Shown one piece after another: positions 1-12,509 of a stretch of 64,000 bases of DNA (its first letter is position 1; each line of letters starts with the position of its first letter). This DNA is from Cornus controversa (lineage: Eukaryota; Streptophyta; Magnoliopsida; Cornales; Cornaceae). Location of the stretch: contig CM048849.1 in the NCBI GenBank assembly GCA_026545225.1, positions 8,458,041-8,522,040 of the forward strand, given 5' to 3'. The position numbers and the translations under genes are program-made. The notes under the pieces are model-generated. The model did not search any database. It saw nothing but the letters and a program-made list of their open reading frames with translations, and was not told the DNA's origin.

Positions 1-816
1 TTAATTTTGGTTGTAATTATTCCATCCTTTTCGTATGTTTGATGAAATTCTGTCGTGGTTTATTGCAGGAATTCAGTGTCTGATTCCGTAATTAAATGGA
101 GAATTTGGATCTTCCTTTATGCTTTTGTCGCCTAGCGATGGATGACCTATAAGGTGGCCCATCCTTCATAACGTGGCTGCTATGTGTACTCTTAACTGTT
201 ATTTTCACGTGTCATCCTCTACTGTGTATTTTTCCTCCACCACATAAATTTTATTACATAAATTGAACCCAGAATTTCGAATTCAAATAATTTAACCCTA
301 ATTCTTCGAAACCCATTTCTGAAACCACATATATGTTCCATTAAAGCCAAGCCACACAATTAAACTCTCTAATTTCAAGATCCTAACTCTTGATTGAATT
401 AAGTGAAGAGAGAAAGTAGGGAGAGGGTGATAATGAAAAGAAAAAAGAAGAGAGAAAAAAAATCTTATCACTTCTCTCTCTTGCTACCAAAAATTATTAC
501 CGACAACCTTCACTGAAGATCAATTTTTGGCTTTTTGAAATGATAAGAAGAAGAAAGGGATAATTTTGTCAATTTTATTCAATTAAAAAAAGGTATTTAA
601 GTTTTTCATGTGATTTAATAGGGATAATTACATCTTTACATGTTTTTCAAGGGTAGAATTGGAATTTAAAATATATAAATTGCTGACATCATAATTTTTT
701 GTCATTAACTGTGTTGACCACTACAAGAAGGGATGTTTGTGTTATCTCGTATTCAAACCTCAAGGGAGGTTAGTGTAATATGACAAACAAGAGGGGAGGT
801 TAGTGTATATTGATTG

Positions 817-847
<31 letters not shown>

Positions 848-850
848 TTT
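1..850. other. Upstream flank: possible gene end and MITE-like terminus
   Basis: A splice-acceptor-like TTGCAG lies near 63-68 and is followed by a short open stretch that I do not recognise. It could be the last exon of a gene starting before the window. From about 540 the sequence looks like the inner part and right end of a TIR element. Near 755-850 a motif of the form CCTCAGGGGAGG..AGTGTAA occurs three times and closes with AATTTACCC, which resembles the outer ends of the Mutator-like elements further along. No matching left end is present in the window. Confidence 0.3.
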
Positions 851-1538
851 CTTTATGATAAATTCTTCTCATGCATCTTTTACCTAATTTCTTATCTATA
901 TTTGGATTCCATTGAATTTCTGTAAACAATTAATCAATTTTTTTTAGGAAGGTAAAATATCTATATCTATATTACATTTAAGGTTAGTGCTTGAATTTTC
1001 CGCCCAAAAAAAAATCATCATCTAACGGTCAAAAATACTTAAAAAATTCATCTGACGGTTCAAAATATCTATACCTATCTACGATAAAAAATTACTCTCC
1101 CTATCTTCAATCAACGGTCACGATTCACTCCCACCTAAATTCAAATTTAAACCTTCTCCTACCTCAATTCAAATTTAAACTTTCACCTACCTTCACTCTA
1201 TCTCTATATCAATCTCCCACCCATTCATTTCTTTTATTTCTTTTCTATCTCCTCTCATCTCTCTCTATTTCATTTCATTATTTTGCTTGGGTCTTTCTTC
1301 TGTGTGGTTTAGTTGGATTTTGCTTGGGTTCTCTCTCTGTTTCATTTCATTAATATGTATGTATATTTTGTTTTTGCATGTATATTCTGTTTCATTTCAT
1401 GAATCATGATAAGGCATGAGAGAGGTTTTTACTCCACACCCAGCTTTTACTCAACGGTTATTTTGTATGTATATTCTGCTTTTGCACTTCTTTGAAGTCA
1501 ATCCATATCATATATCATATAATGGGTCTTAACACTAC

Positions 1539-1956
1539 TCAAACATAAGAATTGTCAAAAGCAGCTGAAGTCATGGCCTGAGATAACTCCTGAAAGCTAA
1601 TCCGGCCATCGCCATCGGTGTCGGCCTCGCGGATCATTCCCGTGAGCTCCTCCGCTAAGCTCTCCGCGACACTAGCGCCATAAACTCCGAGAGTTTGATG
1701 AGGCTATTGCTATTGGTGTCAGCTTTCTGTATCAGGTTTTCTATTTGATCTGGACTCGATTTTAGGCCCAGTGACCGTAATAGTTATCCCAGCTCGAGTT
1801 GTGTGAGGCTGCAGTCATTTTTCCGGTCAAATGATCGAAAAATTTCTTAATGCAGGGCCATCGTTGGAGCAACCTGTGCTCCATATATAAACAAAACCAA
1901 AAGCTGATGCTCAAGCTCAACTGTGAGCCACCACCTTCCACCCAAGACCGGAACAT
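1539..1956 (-). pseudogene. Captured calmodulin-like (CML) gene fragment, copy 1
   Basis: On the minus strand the region encodes EF-hand text of a plant calmodulin-like Ca2+ sensor. EF1 is recognisable as FDRKNDCSLTQLELG, interrupted by a stop. A second loop reads DTNSNSLIKLSE. The C-terminal hand contains EADTDGDGRISFQEL and ends AFDNSYV-stop at 1539-1541. The stretch carrying EF3 is deleted relative to the copy in Helitron 2. A frame change separates the apparent start (ATG at 1956) from EF1. Plant CMLs of this type are small proteins with four EF-hands, so this is a near-complete but broken gene body. It lies antisense to the Helitron's own gene, which is typical of Helitron gene capture. 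Confidence 0.8.
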
Positions 1957-2064
1957 CTACTACCGGTTACCACGAAAATAGTAGACCCATTGAATCACCA
2001 CCAACCAATCCACTGCCGGTTAGCAGCCGAAGCCCATAACTACTTTACCAAAGTTGCCGCCATT

Positions 2065-3560
2065 CTTGAATTAAAGAATGGCACCATAAAACAAAAAATT
2101 ATTGGATTGCATATGCCTACAATACTATAAAATAAAAAATTTTATGTGGGTTTGTGAGATGGGTGTTCTGTTATGATTTTTGTTATTTAATTAATATTAA
2201 AAGTTTTTATTTTTAATTTTATTTTTTTGATGGTTTATGTGGCCTAACTTTGTTATATATTTGCAATTATTGGTTTATTTCATTTAATTCATTCTACGTC
2301 CTAATTTAACAAAATACCAATTTCAATTGGATTTTTTTATCACAAATTGGTAGGAACCTTGCTACTTATTAGTTATCACATAGATTATTCAATATGTTAA
2401 AATGAAGATAAAAGAGAGGGAATTTGAACTCCTCCCTCCACTTAAAAAAAATATTATTGGATAATTACTCCAGCACTCCACTTCATGTTATAATAAATAA
2501 TGGACAAAAAATTTTTGAGCAGGAGATCAACATAGCATAAATGCAAACACTTCAAATAATGCTAGAATATATATATATATAATATATGCAAAAAATAATA
2601 TTTTAGATATAATAATTTAAATATAAAATGCGCAAAAAATAATATTTTAGATATGATTTTGGTGAATATTTTGTATATAAAAAGAATAAAAATATATTGT
2701 TGGTAGTTTGTATTAGATTTTTATTAATCCCCATTTTTTTCATTGGTTGTGGATGGTGCTTCTACCTTTAATTAGTTTTCACTGCACTTCACTTCATGTT
2801 ATAATAAAGTGATGGGTAAAACATTTTTGTTTAAAACAAAAAAATTGAGAGAGCGAGAGATCAATAGAGCTTAAATTGAAACACTTCCGATTATTAGATC
2901 TTTACTAATCCTCGATTTTTCATTGGTTGTGGATGGTGCTTCTACCTTTAATTAGTCTTCGCTGTCTCTTTTTATTCAATTGATTTATCTATACTTATAA
3001 TCTGAACATATAGCTTTATATCTTTCACTATCTTTTTTTTTATTATTATTCAATTGAGCAGTAACAATATCAAATTTAAGTTTGTTTTTTCATTTAATAA
3101 ATTGACTTTATTTCTTGGACTTTCTTTTTCCTCTCCATTTATTAGCAGCACACCAGTGGATAACTTTACTATATTTGGGAATGTAAGTTAGTTTCTTTAA
3201 AAACTTTTTATAGATTCCTTTTAGACTTCTCATTTTCTATGTTCAATTTTCAAAATTTTTAAACTTTGTCATTTTGCATATTATGCAGGCGAATAATGAT
3301 GTTGAGTGCACTGCAAGTTTATTATTTATTATTTGTTTTTTTTTAACATCTATAGCTTACTTACCTTATTTTTAAGATTTCACTTACTTTAATATGTAGG
3401 TTATTTTTTGAAAAAAAAAAATTATTCTATTATTATTCGCGATGAAGGTGAGCTCAATATCATTAGAGCTAGGAAGGTGAGTCCACTCATTACATTTTTT
3501 TTATTTGTTATAATTTTTATTAATTTTTTTTATTTTGTACTTATTTTTTGAATGATTTTT
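2065..3560. other. Non-coding interior of Helitron 1
   Basis: AT-rich sequence with no gene that I recognise. It diverges from the equivalent part of Helitron 2 beginning at about 2065. It contains an imperfect duplication: CACTTCATGTTATAATAAA recurs at about 2481 and 2788, and TTGGTTGTGGATGGTGCTTC recurs near 2740 and 2922. A short (TA)n tract lies near 2569. Confidence 0.6.
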
Positions 3561-3569
3561 TAATAATTT

Positions 3570-6500
3570 TAGGCGGCCAAGAAACATCCCAAGGCCAGCA
3601 CTTCACGCAAGGGAAAGGAAAAAATGGGGGTGTGTTTTTACCATTAATTTTGTTTTGCTTACACTGGATGGATGAAAAATTGAAAAAGTCATCTTGCGTG
3701 CATCCTCTTTTTGGGACATATTGTTTGCAAAGAAAGATTCAATTACCTACTCTGCTTACACCCCCTTAAGAACTTGCATCACTATATAACGGTAATGATG
3801 ATAAATCAAAATCGATTCGTCGTTATACTCGGGAATACAATGCAGCCAGTGTGTTTATGAGTCTGGGTGTTTAAATGGATGACAAAGTTCTTTGTGGCAG
3901 GGCCCAACATCATTCACCATTTATGGAGAACTGCAACATCGTACAGAGACTTTTTTACCCCAATCAAGACAGGAAGTAAGTTATGCTCAATTGTACATTT
4001 ATGACCCTGAAGCGGCTTTAGACATTTGAAGTTGTATAAATTCGCATCTGAGGAGAGATGTTCTCAAAAATATTCAAAAAAATATGTTGCAGTATAACGC
4101 ATTTTCAAATAAATTCCATCAAGCATTTGTAATTGTAGAGCAATTGAATTCAGTAGACCAAAATATACATGCCTATCTTCATTACTCTTCATCTTCAACA
4201 GCAAATCGACGTAGGTATAATCTGCCGACAGCAAATGAGGTTGCAGTTATATTGCCATGAGATGGAACTCAAGTCAGTGGAGTTAGAGATATTGTTGTGC
4301 GCTTAAGAGGAAATAATTGATGCGAATTAATGAATGTCACCCAGCTTATTTGCCTTTACATTATGTTTTGTTGTTCCCTTACAGTGAGTTTGGATGGGAA
4401 CCTGAGTTAAAACAGTGAAACATCTTAGATGGAAGACATACAACTAATAGACTTACCCAGTTACAATTCTATGCTTATCGTTTATTTGAACATTCTTCAG
4501 AGTACTCAACCATTTTAAGAGGCGGGAAATTATTTCAGGAGTTCATTGTAGATGTTTGGGCTGCTACTGAGCAAAATTGACTGACGTACTACAAGCTAAA
4601 TTAGCCTAAACTCCATCATGAACTTTACCAGGATCTGGCAAATATTGCTATAGATGGATTTGAACCACATCAAGTTAGGCAATGAATAGTTTTACCTTCT
4701 TCATTCAGAGGTAGTCCAAGACATATGTTTGAGATCTTTCAAGATTTAATGGCATTTACTCGGTACAATCAACATCCAGATATCTTCCTTACAATAACTG
4801 TAAATCCTAACTGGCCTGAAAATACTTCAACTTTATTACCACATCAACATGCCACTGATCGTCCTGATTTAGTTGCCCATGTTTTTGAATTGAAGTGACA
4901 TGCTCTGATGATGGAGTTAGATAATAAGAAGGTGTTTGGCAAAAAAGTTAGGCATGTCTTCATAATTGAATTCCAAAAATGGGGGTTGCCGCACATGCAT
5001 TTACTCATATTCCTTGAAGGTCGAAGCAAATTTTGGATATGTGCTTAGGTGGATAAAATTATGTCGTCTGAATTTCCATATCCAAATGAAGATCCCACAC
5101 TTTTTGAAACTATCAAGCGTTGTATGGTTCATGGACTATGTGGTACTCAAAATCTGCACGCATTGTGTATGAAAAATGGTAAATGCACTAAGAGGTACCC
5201 TAAACAATTTTCAGAAGAAACAAGTATGGACCAAGATGAATATCCGCTATATTGACGATGCAATGATGGTCGCGTTTATTCTGTGAAGGGATATGATGTT
5301 GATAATAGAGATGTGGTGCCATATAACCCATATTTGTCCAGAATGTTGAACTGTCATATCAATGTGGGAGTTTGTGCGGGATTGAGATGTGTAAAATATA
5401 TTCACAAGTATATTTACAAGGGCCACAATTGCACGATAATTATTTTGGGCAGCGTAGATGAGATTCAGCAATACCTTGATGCAAGGTACATTGGGCCGAC
5501 AGAAGCTGCTTGGCGAATATTTGGCAATCTGATACATGAAGAATTTCCAAATGTTGTGAGATTAGAACTTCATTTACCTGACAAGCATCATGTTGTTTAC
5601 AATTAAGCTGATTTAATACATAAGATCATGGATAAGGCTAAGGTTGAATTGTCAACTTTTACTGATTTTTTCGCGTGCTGAGCTGCCAATGAAGATGCAC
5701 GCGCATTTACTTATCAAGAATTCCCCTAACATTATGTATGGCACATTTAATAAAAGAAGTGGACAAAAAGACAGAGGGGATTTGCAATTAGTAGAATGTA
5801 CTTTGTTAGCCCCAATGAAGGTGAGAGATTTTACTTGCGTTTGCTACTTACTATTGTTAAAGGACTGCGATCCTTTGAATGTTTAAAGACCATCAACAAT
5901 ATCTTGCACAAAACATTCGAATCTGCATGTCTTGAAAGGGGACTTCTAGAAGACGATGAAAAATGGGTGCAATGCCTTGAAGAAGCAACAACAATAAAAA
6001 AATGGACGCCAATTGAGGAGTTTGTTCAATGTTATTTTGATGCACTGCTCTCCTCTACAACCGCATGCGTTATGGAATAAATTTTCAGTGCACATGTGTG
6101 ATGATCTTGCTCGCATAATTTCTAAAGACTTTGTCATTCGTAATCCAATTGAGTCTCAGATCACGGATTATGGTTTGTATCTTCTGAATCAGCTACTAAA
6201 GGAATCCGGTAAGAGTTTGACTGACTTTCCACCAATGTGACTACCAACTGGCAACTGAAGTACGATCGTTGGAAACAGACTTACTTGGGAACATCATTAA
6301 CTTCAAGCCGATGAACAACAATCAGATGTTCAATTTGATATTGATCGCCTTAATGATGGACAACGTGCTACTTATAGTGCAATTACTTCTTCAGTTCTCA
6401 AAAATGACGGGACGATATTTTCTTAAGTGGGGGTGCTAGAACTGGGAAAACATTTTTGTATAATACAATTGCAACAAAATGTCGCAGCCTTGGGCTCATT

Positions 6501-7805
6501 GTTATCACTGTGGTTTCATCTGGTATTGCTCCTCTGTTATTGGTTGGGGGTCATACTACACATTCTACGTTCTGCACTCCACTAGATGTGTTGAAAAATT
6601 CAGTTTGTGGGTTTACAAAGCAATCATTGCATGCAGAGTTGTTTAGGGAAGCAAAACTGATAATTTGGGATGAAGTTCCTATACAACATAGGTATTGTGG
6701 GGAAGCTATTGAGCGAACTTTTCAGGATATTTGCTATAATGAGAAGCCATTTGGGGATATTACTATTTTTCTTGGAGGAGATTTTAGGCAGATCTTACCA
6801 GTTATACAAAAGGGCACCCGTGAGGAAATTGTGGGCGCAACTTTGAGACGCTCTGTACTCTGGAATAAAGTATACATTTTAATTTTGAATTTGAACATGT
6901 ACCTGAATAACACAGACACTGCAATTGTGGACTTTTTAAATTTCTTGACGGAGGTAATATTTCTACAAACATAAAAGTTGTTAATAATTTTACTAGCATG
7001 TTGTTTTTAGACATTCCACCTTAACAATTTTTTTTTTTTAGATTGGATCAAACCCACAAGAAAATATAAAACTTCCGCAAATCATACGTGCAGGAATTTA
7101 AATGACTTACTATGCGCAAATTTATCTAGAGTTGAGTGTTGCGGGTACAATTACACCTAATTTTTTAAATGAGCGTACAATTCTTTCTGCCCGAAATGAT
7201 GATGTTAGTACTATCAATAGTGCTGCATTAAATGTTTTTTTAGGGAGACGGTTACTTATTTCGCAGCTGACAAAATATTGGAAGATCAGTTAGTAGATCG
7301 AACCATTACTAATCGATATCCTAATGAATTTTTAAACTCATTAGATCCTTCAGGGTTACCACCCTTTAAGCTGAATTTGACAGTAGAATGCCCGATTATG
7401 TTGTTGAGGAACATTGCACCCAAGGATGGCTTATACAATGGCACACGACTGATGGTTGTCAAGTGTGCATATCGCGTAATTGAAGCACAAATTCTGACAG
7501 GAGATAAATGTGTTAATTTTATCTTTATTCCAAGAATATCCTTGACCCCGTCCTCTTCAGAATTGCCTATTAAAATGATAAAAAGTCAATATCCTGTTGG
7601 ATTGGCCTATGCAATGACCATGAATAAATCTCAAGGACAATCTGTTCAATTTGTTGGGGTTGATTTGCGCACACCGGTATTTAGTCATGGGCAGCTATAT
7701 GTTGCACTGTCTAGATGCACCAATTCTGAATGTATAAGTATCCTTCTTCCAGATGGCGAATTGCATTATACAACAAATATTGTCTACCCAGAAATTCTAT
7801 TATAG
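3570..7805 (+). pseudogene. Helitron Rep/helicase (RepHel) pseudogene, copy 1
   Basis: Relic of the Helitron transposase, a HUH endonuclease fused to a PIF1-family helicase that performs rolling-circle transposition. In order: an N-terminal Helitron-like region (about 3780-4700); the HUH motif GLPHMHLL (about 4983-5006); the two-tyrosine motif KYIHKYIYKG (about 5393-5422); then the helicase with Walker [10 protein letters not shown] (about 6430), Walker B LIIWDE (about 6659) and [11 protein letters not shown] (about 6775). A probable intron lies at about 6954-7040. The C-terminal helicase motifs include [12 protein letters not shown] and [11 protein letters not shown], ending VYPEILL-stop at 7803-7805. 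Stops occur within the endonuclease half (for example after the HUH motif and after the LHLPDKHHVVYN segment) and frame changes occur before the Walker A motif, so it is broken. Confidence 0.9.
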
Positions 7806-8245
7806 TGTTCTAATCAAAGTGTGTAATTCAATATAACTTTGTAAGACTGGGATATTGCTGCAAGAAAGCTCCGATATATCAACTCTTCTTCACTACGCAA
7901 TTGGGGAAGTAATGAGGTAATTCAATTTTGTGTTTTCTCTAAATTATTATATTTTACCTAATGTTAATAATAAAATATATTTTGAGAAGTACATTCATAT
8001 TGATGCAAGGATATTCTTCTCGGTAGTGAAGAAAATTTATGCTTCAACTTTGAAGAAGTAGAGAAGGAGACGCGTGGTCTTTTTTTTTTTTTTTTGTAAG
8101 TAGTAGCTAATGCAAATAGTGTTTTGTAAATATTTTTTTATGTTTTGTAAATATTTGTTTATTGACACGTTAATTATATGAAATCAGCTTCTATCTCAGT
8201 CCAATAATTTTTTGTTTTATAGTGTTGTAGGCACGGGCAATACGC

Positions 8246-8247
<2 letters not shown>

Positions 8248-8290
<43 letters not shown>

Positions 8291-8508
8291 TGAAGAGTAA
8301 ACATTCAATCGATTTTGGGTATCGTATAGAGAGCTGAAATTTTTTACTAAATCCATCCCATCCTCAAAAAAGGAAATAAAATAAAAAAGAATGGAGAGAA
8401 AATAGTGGACAATGTTGAAATGTGTTTGGAAAGGAGTAAAAAATATTGTGGAAAAAGAAAAATGGAAAAGTCAGCGTTGCCCTTATATTAGAGTTGCTAA
8501 AAAATTAA
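8248..8508. other. Spacer between Helitron 1 and the TIR element
   Basis: A (TA)n microsatellite at 8249-8284, then about 225 bp of unrecognised AT-rich sequence leading to the 9-bp flank AAAAATTAA (8500-8508) of the TIR element. Confidence 0.6.
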
Positions 8509-8791
8509 GGGATACAATGACCTTTCCCTGAGGTTTGGCCTAATTACACCTGGATGAGATTTTTCAAAAATCGTACAATATCTTCCACAAAGTTTCCAAA
8601 CTTGTTACTAATACCCTTCCTTCCAAAAAAATATATGATCTGACCAAAATGCCCTCCTTTAGTGTGAAATGACTTTTTAACCTGTCCAATGACATTTATT
8701 TACAAAAATATAAAATAGGACAAAATTGCCATTTTAAACCAAATTCAAAACCAAACCCTAATAAAAACAATTGTCTCCCCCAATTTCAAAT

Positions 8792-8828
<37 letters not shown>

Positions 8829-9954
8829 TAGTGCATAGCAAACCTCCATTTTGCCATGGACACCACCACTTGTTTGTCTTTGTCACTACCATCGCCAAAC
8901 AGGTTTCGTAAGTCATCACAACCACCGAATCAGCCATGACATCAACTATAGCGTTACAAGAACAACATCGGATCTATGGACATCATCCCGGCCACCATCG
9001 ACCTATCAACTACTAAACCTCGTCAATCATGCTGATCTGCACCAATCTTATTCCCAATTTCCATTGATCATAGTTGCTGGATCTGCAAATTGAATGACAC
9101 CACCTGATAAATCAAATGGCACCACTGGATCTGCAAATTCCATTGGGTTTTAGAGGATAAGATGAGATGAGACATTCCAAGGCACCAATCAGAAAAAACC
9201 CAGTCCAAATCCTCACTATCGAAGTGCTACCTCCCACGGCGGTGCTATTTCGGACAAAGTCGTTGGATTTTGTAGTGAGTCACAAGTAAGGGTTAACGAA
9301 AATGGCTGGGTTGGTGGTGTTATGTGCGTGGAAGCCGTAGTGGAATCGACTTTCGGCGATGGAGAGGGCAAGTCTGAAGGTGAGACAGGGAGTGAGGAAG
9401 AATGACTTGGGACGGATCACCAGTGGATGAGAATGTATTGAGTGTTCGTTGAATTTCATTCATCAACAGAGTTCAATTGTTTCATTGTAATATATATATA
9501 TATACTAGTGTATTGCCCGTGCCTACAACATTATAAAACAAAAAATTATTGGACTGAAATAGAAGCTGATTTCATATAATTAACGTGTCAATAAACAAAT
9601 ATTTACAAAACACCATTTGCATTAGCTACTGCTTATAAAAAAAAACAATGACCACGCGTCTCCTTCTCTACTTCTTCAAAGTTGAAGCATAAATTTTCTT
9701 CACTACCGAGAAGAATATCCTTGTGTCAATATGAATGTACTTCGCCTTCAGAAAATGACTACACACAACAATCTACAAAATATATTTTATTATTAACATT
9801 AGGTAAAATATAATAGTTTAGAGAAAACACAAAATTGAATTACCTCATTACTTCCCGAATTGCGTAGTGAAGAAGAGTTGATATATCGGAGCTTTCTTGC
9901 AGCAACATCCCAGTCCTACAAAGTTATATTGAATTACACACTTTGATTATAATA

Positions 9955-12508
9955 CTATAATGGAATTTCTGGGTAGACAATATTTGTTGTAGAATATAGC
10001 TCGCCATCTAGAAGAAGGATAATTACACATTCAGAATTGGTGCATCTAGACAGTGCAACATATAGTTGCCCATGAATAAATACCGGTGTGCGCAAATCAA
10101 CCCCAACAAATTGAACAAATTGTCCTTGAGATTTATTCATGGTCATTGCATAGGCCAATTCAACAGAAAATTGACATCTTGTCATTTTAATGGGCAATTC
10201 TAAAGAGGACGGGGTCAAGGATATTCTTGGAATAAAGACAAAATTACCACATTTATCTCCTGTCAGAATCTGTGCTTCAATTATGCGATATGGACACTTG
10301 ACAACCATAAATCGTGTGCCATTGCATAGGCCATCCTTGGGTGCAATGTTCCTCAACAACATAATCGGGTATCCTACTGTCAAATTCAACTTAAAGGGTG
10401 GTAACCCTGAAGGATCTAATGAGTTTAAAAATTCATTAGGATATCAATTAGTAATGGTTCAATCTACTAACTCATCTTCCAATATTTTGTCAACTGCGAA
10501 ATAAGTAACCGTCTCCTCAGAAAATATATTTAATGCAGCACTATTGATAGTACTAACATTATCATTTTGGGCAGAAAGAATTGTACGCTCATTTAAAAAA
10601 TTAGGTGTAACTGTACCCGTAACACTCAACTCTGAATAAACTGCACATAGTAAGTCATTTAAATTCCTGCACGTATAGTCTGCGGAAGTTCTATATATTC
10701 TTGTGGGTTTGATTCAATCTAAAAATAATAATAATAATTGTTAAGGTGGAATGTCAAAAGACAACACGCTAGTAAAATTATTAACAACTTGTATGTTTGT
10801 AGAAATATTACCTCCTTCAAGAAATTTGAAAAGTCCGCATTTGCAGTGTCTGTGTTATTCAGACGCGTGTTCAAATTCAAAATTAAAATGTGTACTTTAT
10901 TCCAGAGTACAGAGCGTCTCAAAGTTGCGCCCATAATTTTCTCACAGGTGCCCTTTTGTATAACTTGTAAGATCTGTCTAAAATCTCCGCCAAGAACAAC
11001 AGTAATACCCTTAAATGGCTTCTCATTATCGTAAATATCCTGAAGAGTTCGATCAACAGCTTCCCCATAATACCTATGTTGTATAGGAATTTCATCCCAA
11101 ATTATCAGTTTTGCTTCCCTAAACAACTCTGCATGCAACGATTGCTTTGTAGACCCACAAACTGAATTTTTCAACACATCTAGTGGAATGCAGAACGTAG
11201 AATGTGTAGTATGACCCCCAACCAATAATAGAGGAGCAATACCAGATGAAGCCACAGTGATAACAATGAGCCCAAGGTTGCGACATTTTGTTGCAATTAT
11301 ATTTTACAAATTTTTTTTCCTAGTTCTAACACCTCCACTTAAGAAAAATGTCATCCCGTCATTTTTGAGATCTGAAGGAGTAATTGCACTATAAGCAGCA
11401 CGTTGTCCATCATTAAGGCGATCAACATCAAATTGAACATCTGATTGTTGTGCATCGGCTTGAAGTTAATGATATTCCCAGATAAGTCTATATCCAACGA
11501 TTGTACTTCAATTGCCAGTCGGCAGTGGCATTGGTGGAAAGTCAGTTAAACTCTTACTAGATTCCTTTAGTAGCTGATTCAGAAGATACAAACCATAATC
11601 CGTGATCTGAGACTCAATTGGATTGGGAATGACAAAGTCTTTAGAAATTATGCGAGTAGATCATCACACATGTACACTGAAATTTATTCCATAACGCATG
11701 TGGTTGTAGAGGAGAGCAGTGCGTCAAAATAACACTGAACAAACTCCTCAACTGGCGTCCATTTTTTTATTGTTGTTGCTTCTTCAAGGCATTGCACCTA
11801 TTATTCTTCGTCTTCCAGAAGCCCCCTTTCAACATATGCAGATTTGAATGTTTTGTGTAAGATATTGTTGATGGTCTTTAAACATTCAAAGGATTGCGGT
11901 CCTTTAACAACAGTAAGTAGCAAACGCAAGTAAAATCTCTCATCTTCATTGGGGCTAGCAAAGTACATTATACCAATTGCAAATCCCCTCTGTCTTTTTG
12001 TCCACTTCTTTTCTTAAATGTACCATATATAATGTTGGAGAAATTCTTGATAAGTAAATGCGCGTGCATCTTCATTGGCAGCACAGCACGCGAAAAAATC
12101 GGTAAGAGTTGACAGTTCAACCTTAGCCTTATCTATGATCTTATGTATTGAATCAACTTGATTGTAAATAACATGATGCTTGCCAGGTAAATGAAGTTCT
12201 AATCTCACAACATTTGGAAATTCTTTGTGCATTGGATTGCCAAATATTCGCTAAGCAACTTTTGCCGCCCCATTGTACATTGTATCAAGGTATTGCTGAA
12301 TCTCATCTACGCTGCCCAAAATCATTATCGTGCGATCGTGGCCCTTGTAAATATACTTGTGAATATATTTTACGCATCTCAATCTCGCACAAACTTCCAC
12401 ATTGATATGACAGTTAAACATTTTGGACCAATACGGGTTATCTGGCACCACATCTCTATTATCAACATCATAAACAATTTTATAAACAAAATCAAAATTA
12501 TATTTCAA
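9955..12508 (-). pseudogene. Helitron RepHel pseudogene, copy 2 (N-terminally truncated)
   Basis: Minus-strand relic of the same HUH-endonuclease/PIF1-helicase as copy 1. It begins around the segment VDNRDVVPDNPYWSKMFNCH (about 12480), includes the two-tyrosine motif KYIHKYIYKGH, and continues to the helicase segment with LIIWDE and [11 protein letters not shown] (about 11255-10719). The C-terminal motifs [12 protein letters not shown] and [11 protein letters not shown] end at VYPEIPL-stop (9955-9957). The HUH motif and everything upstream are absent, and the Walker A region near 11290 is degraded. A short intron-like gap corresponds to the one in copy 1. It is non-functional. Confidence 0.87.
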
Positions 12509-12509
12509 A

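Larger units (their letters stand above)
960..8247 (+). mobile_element. Helitron 1 (decayed, autonomous-type)
   Basis: Rolling-circle DNA transposon of about 7.3 kb. The 5' end begins with TC directly after an A (A959|TCTATAT), as Helitrons do. The 3' end is a degenerate GGCACGGGCAATACGCTAT that runs into a (TA)n tract at 8249-8284. The sister copy (Helitron 2) keeps the canonical CTAG|T end. Just inside the 3' end ATAGTGTTG and CAATACGCTAT can pair as a short hairpin. Inside are a captured calmodulin-like fragment near the 5' end on the opposite strand, an AT-rich spacer with local duplications, and a RepHel gene on the + strand. The RepHel gene carries several stops and frame changes, so the copy is not autonomous now. 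Confidence 0.8.

Noticed and set aside
991-1353. 120-codon open frame on the + strand
   Set aside because: Low-complexity Ser/Leu/Phe-rich text within the Helitron 5' region. The same sequence lies inverted near 17640-17960 as part of Helitron 2, so it is element sequence and not a gene.
8851-9093. 80-codon open frame between the Helitrons
   Set aside because: Thr/Ser/Pro-rich text with no known domain, inside a non-autonomous TIR element. It could be a captured exon but nothing supports it.
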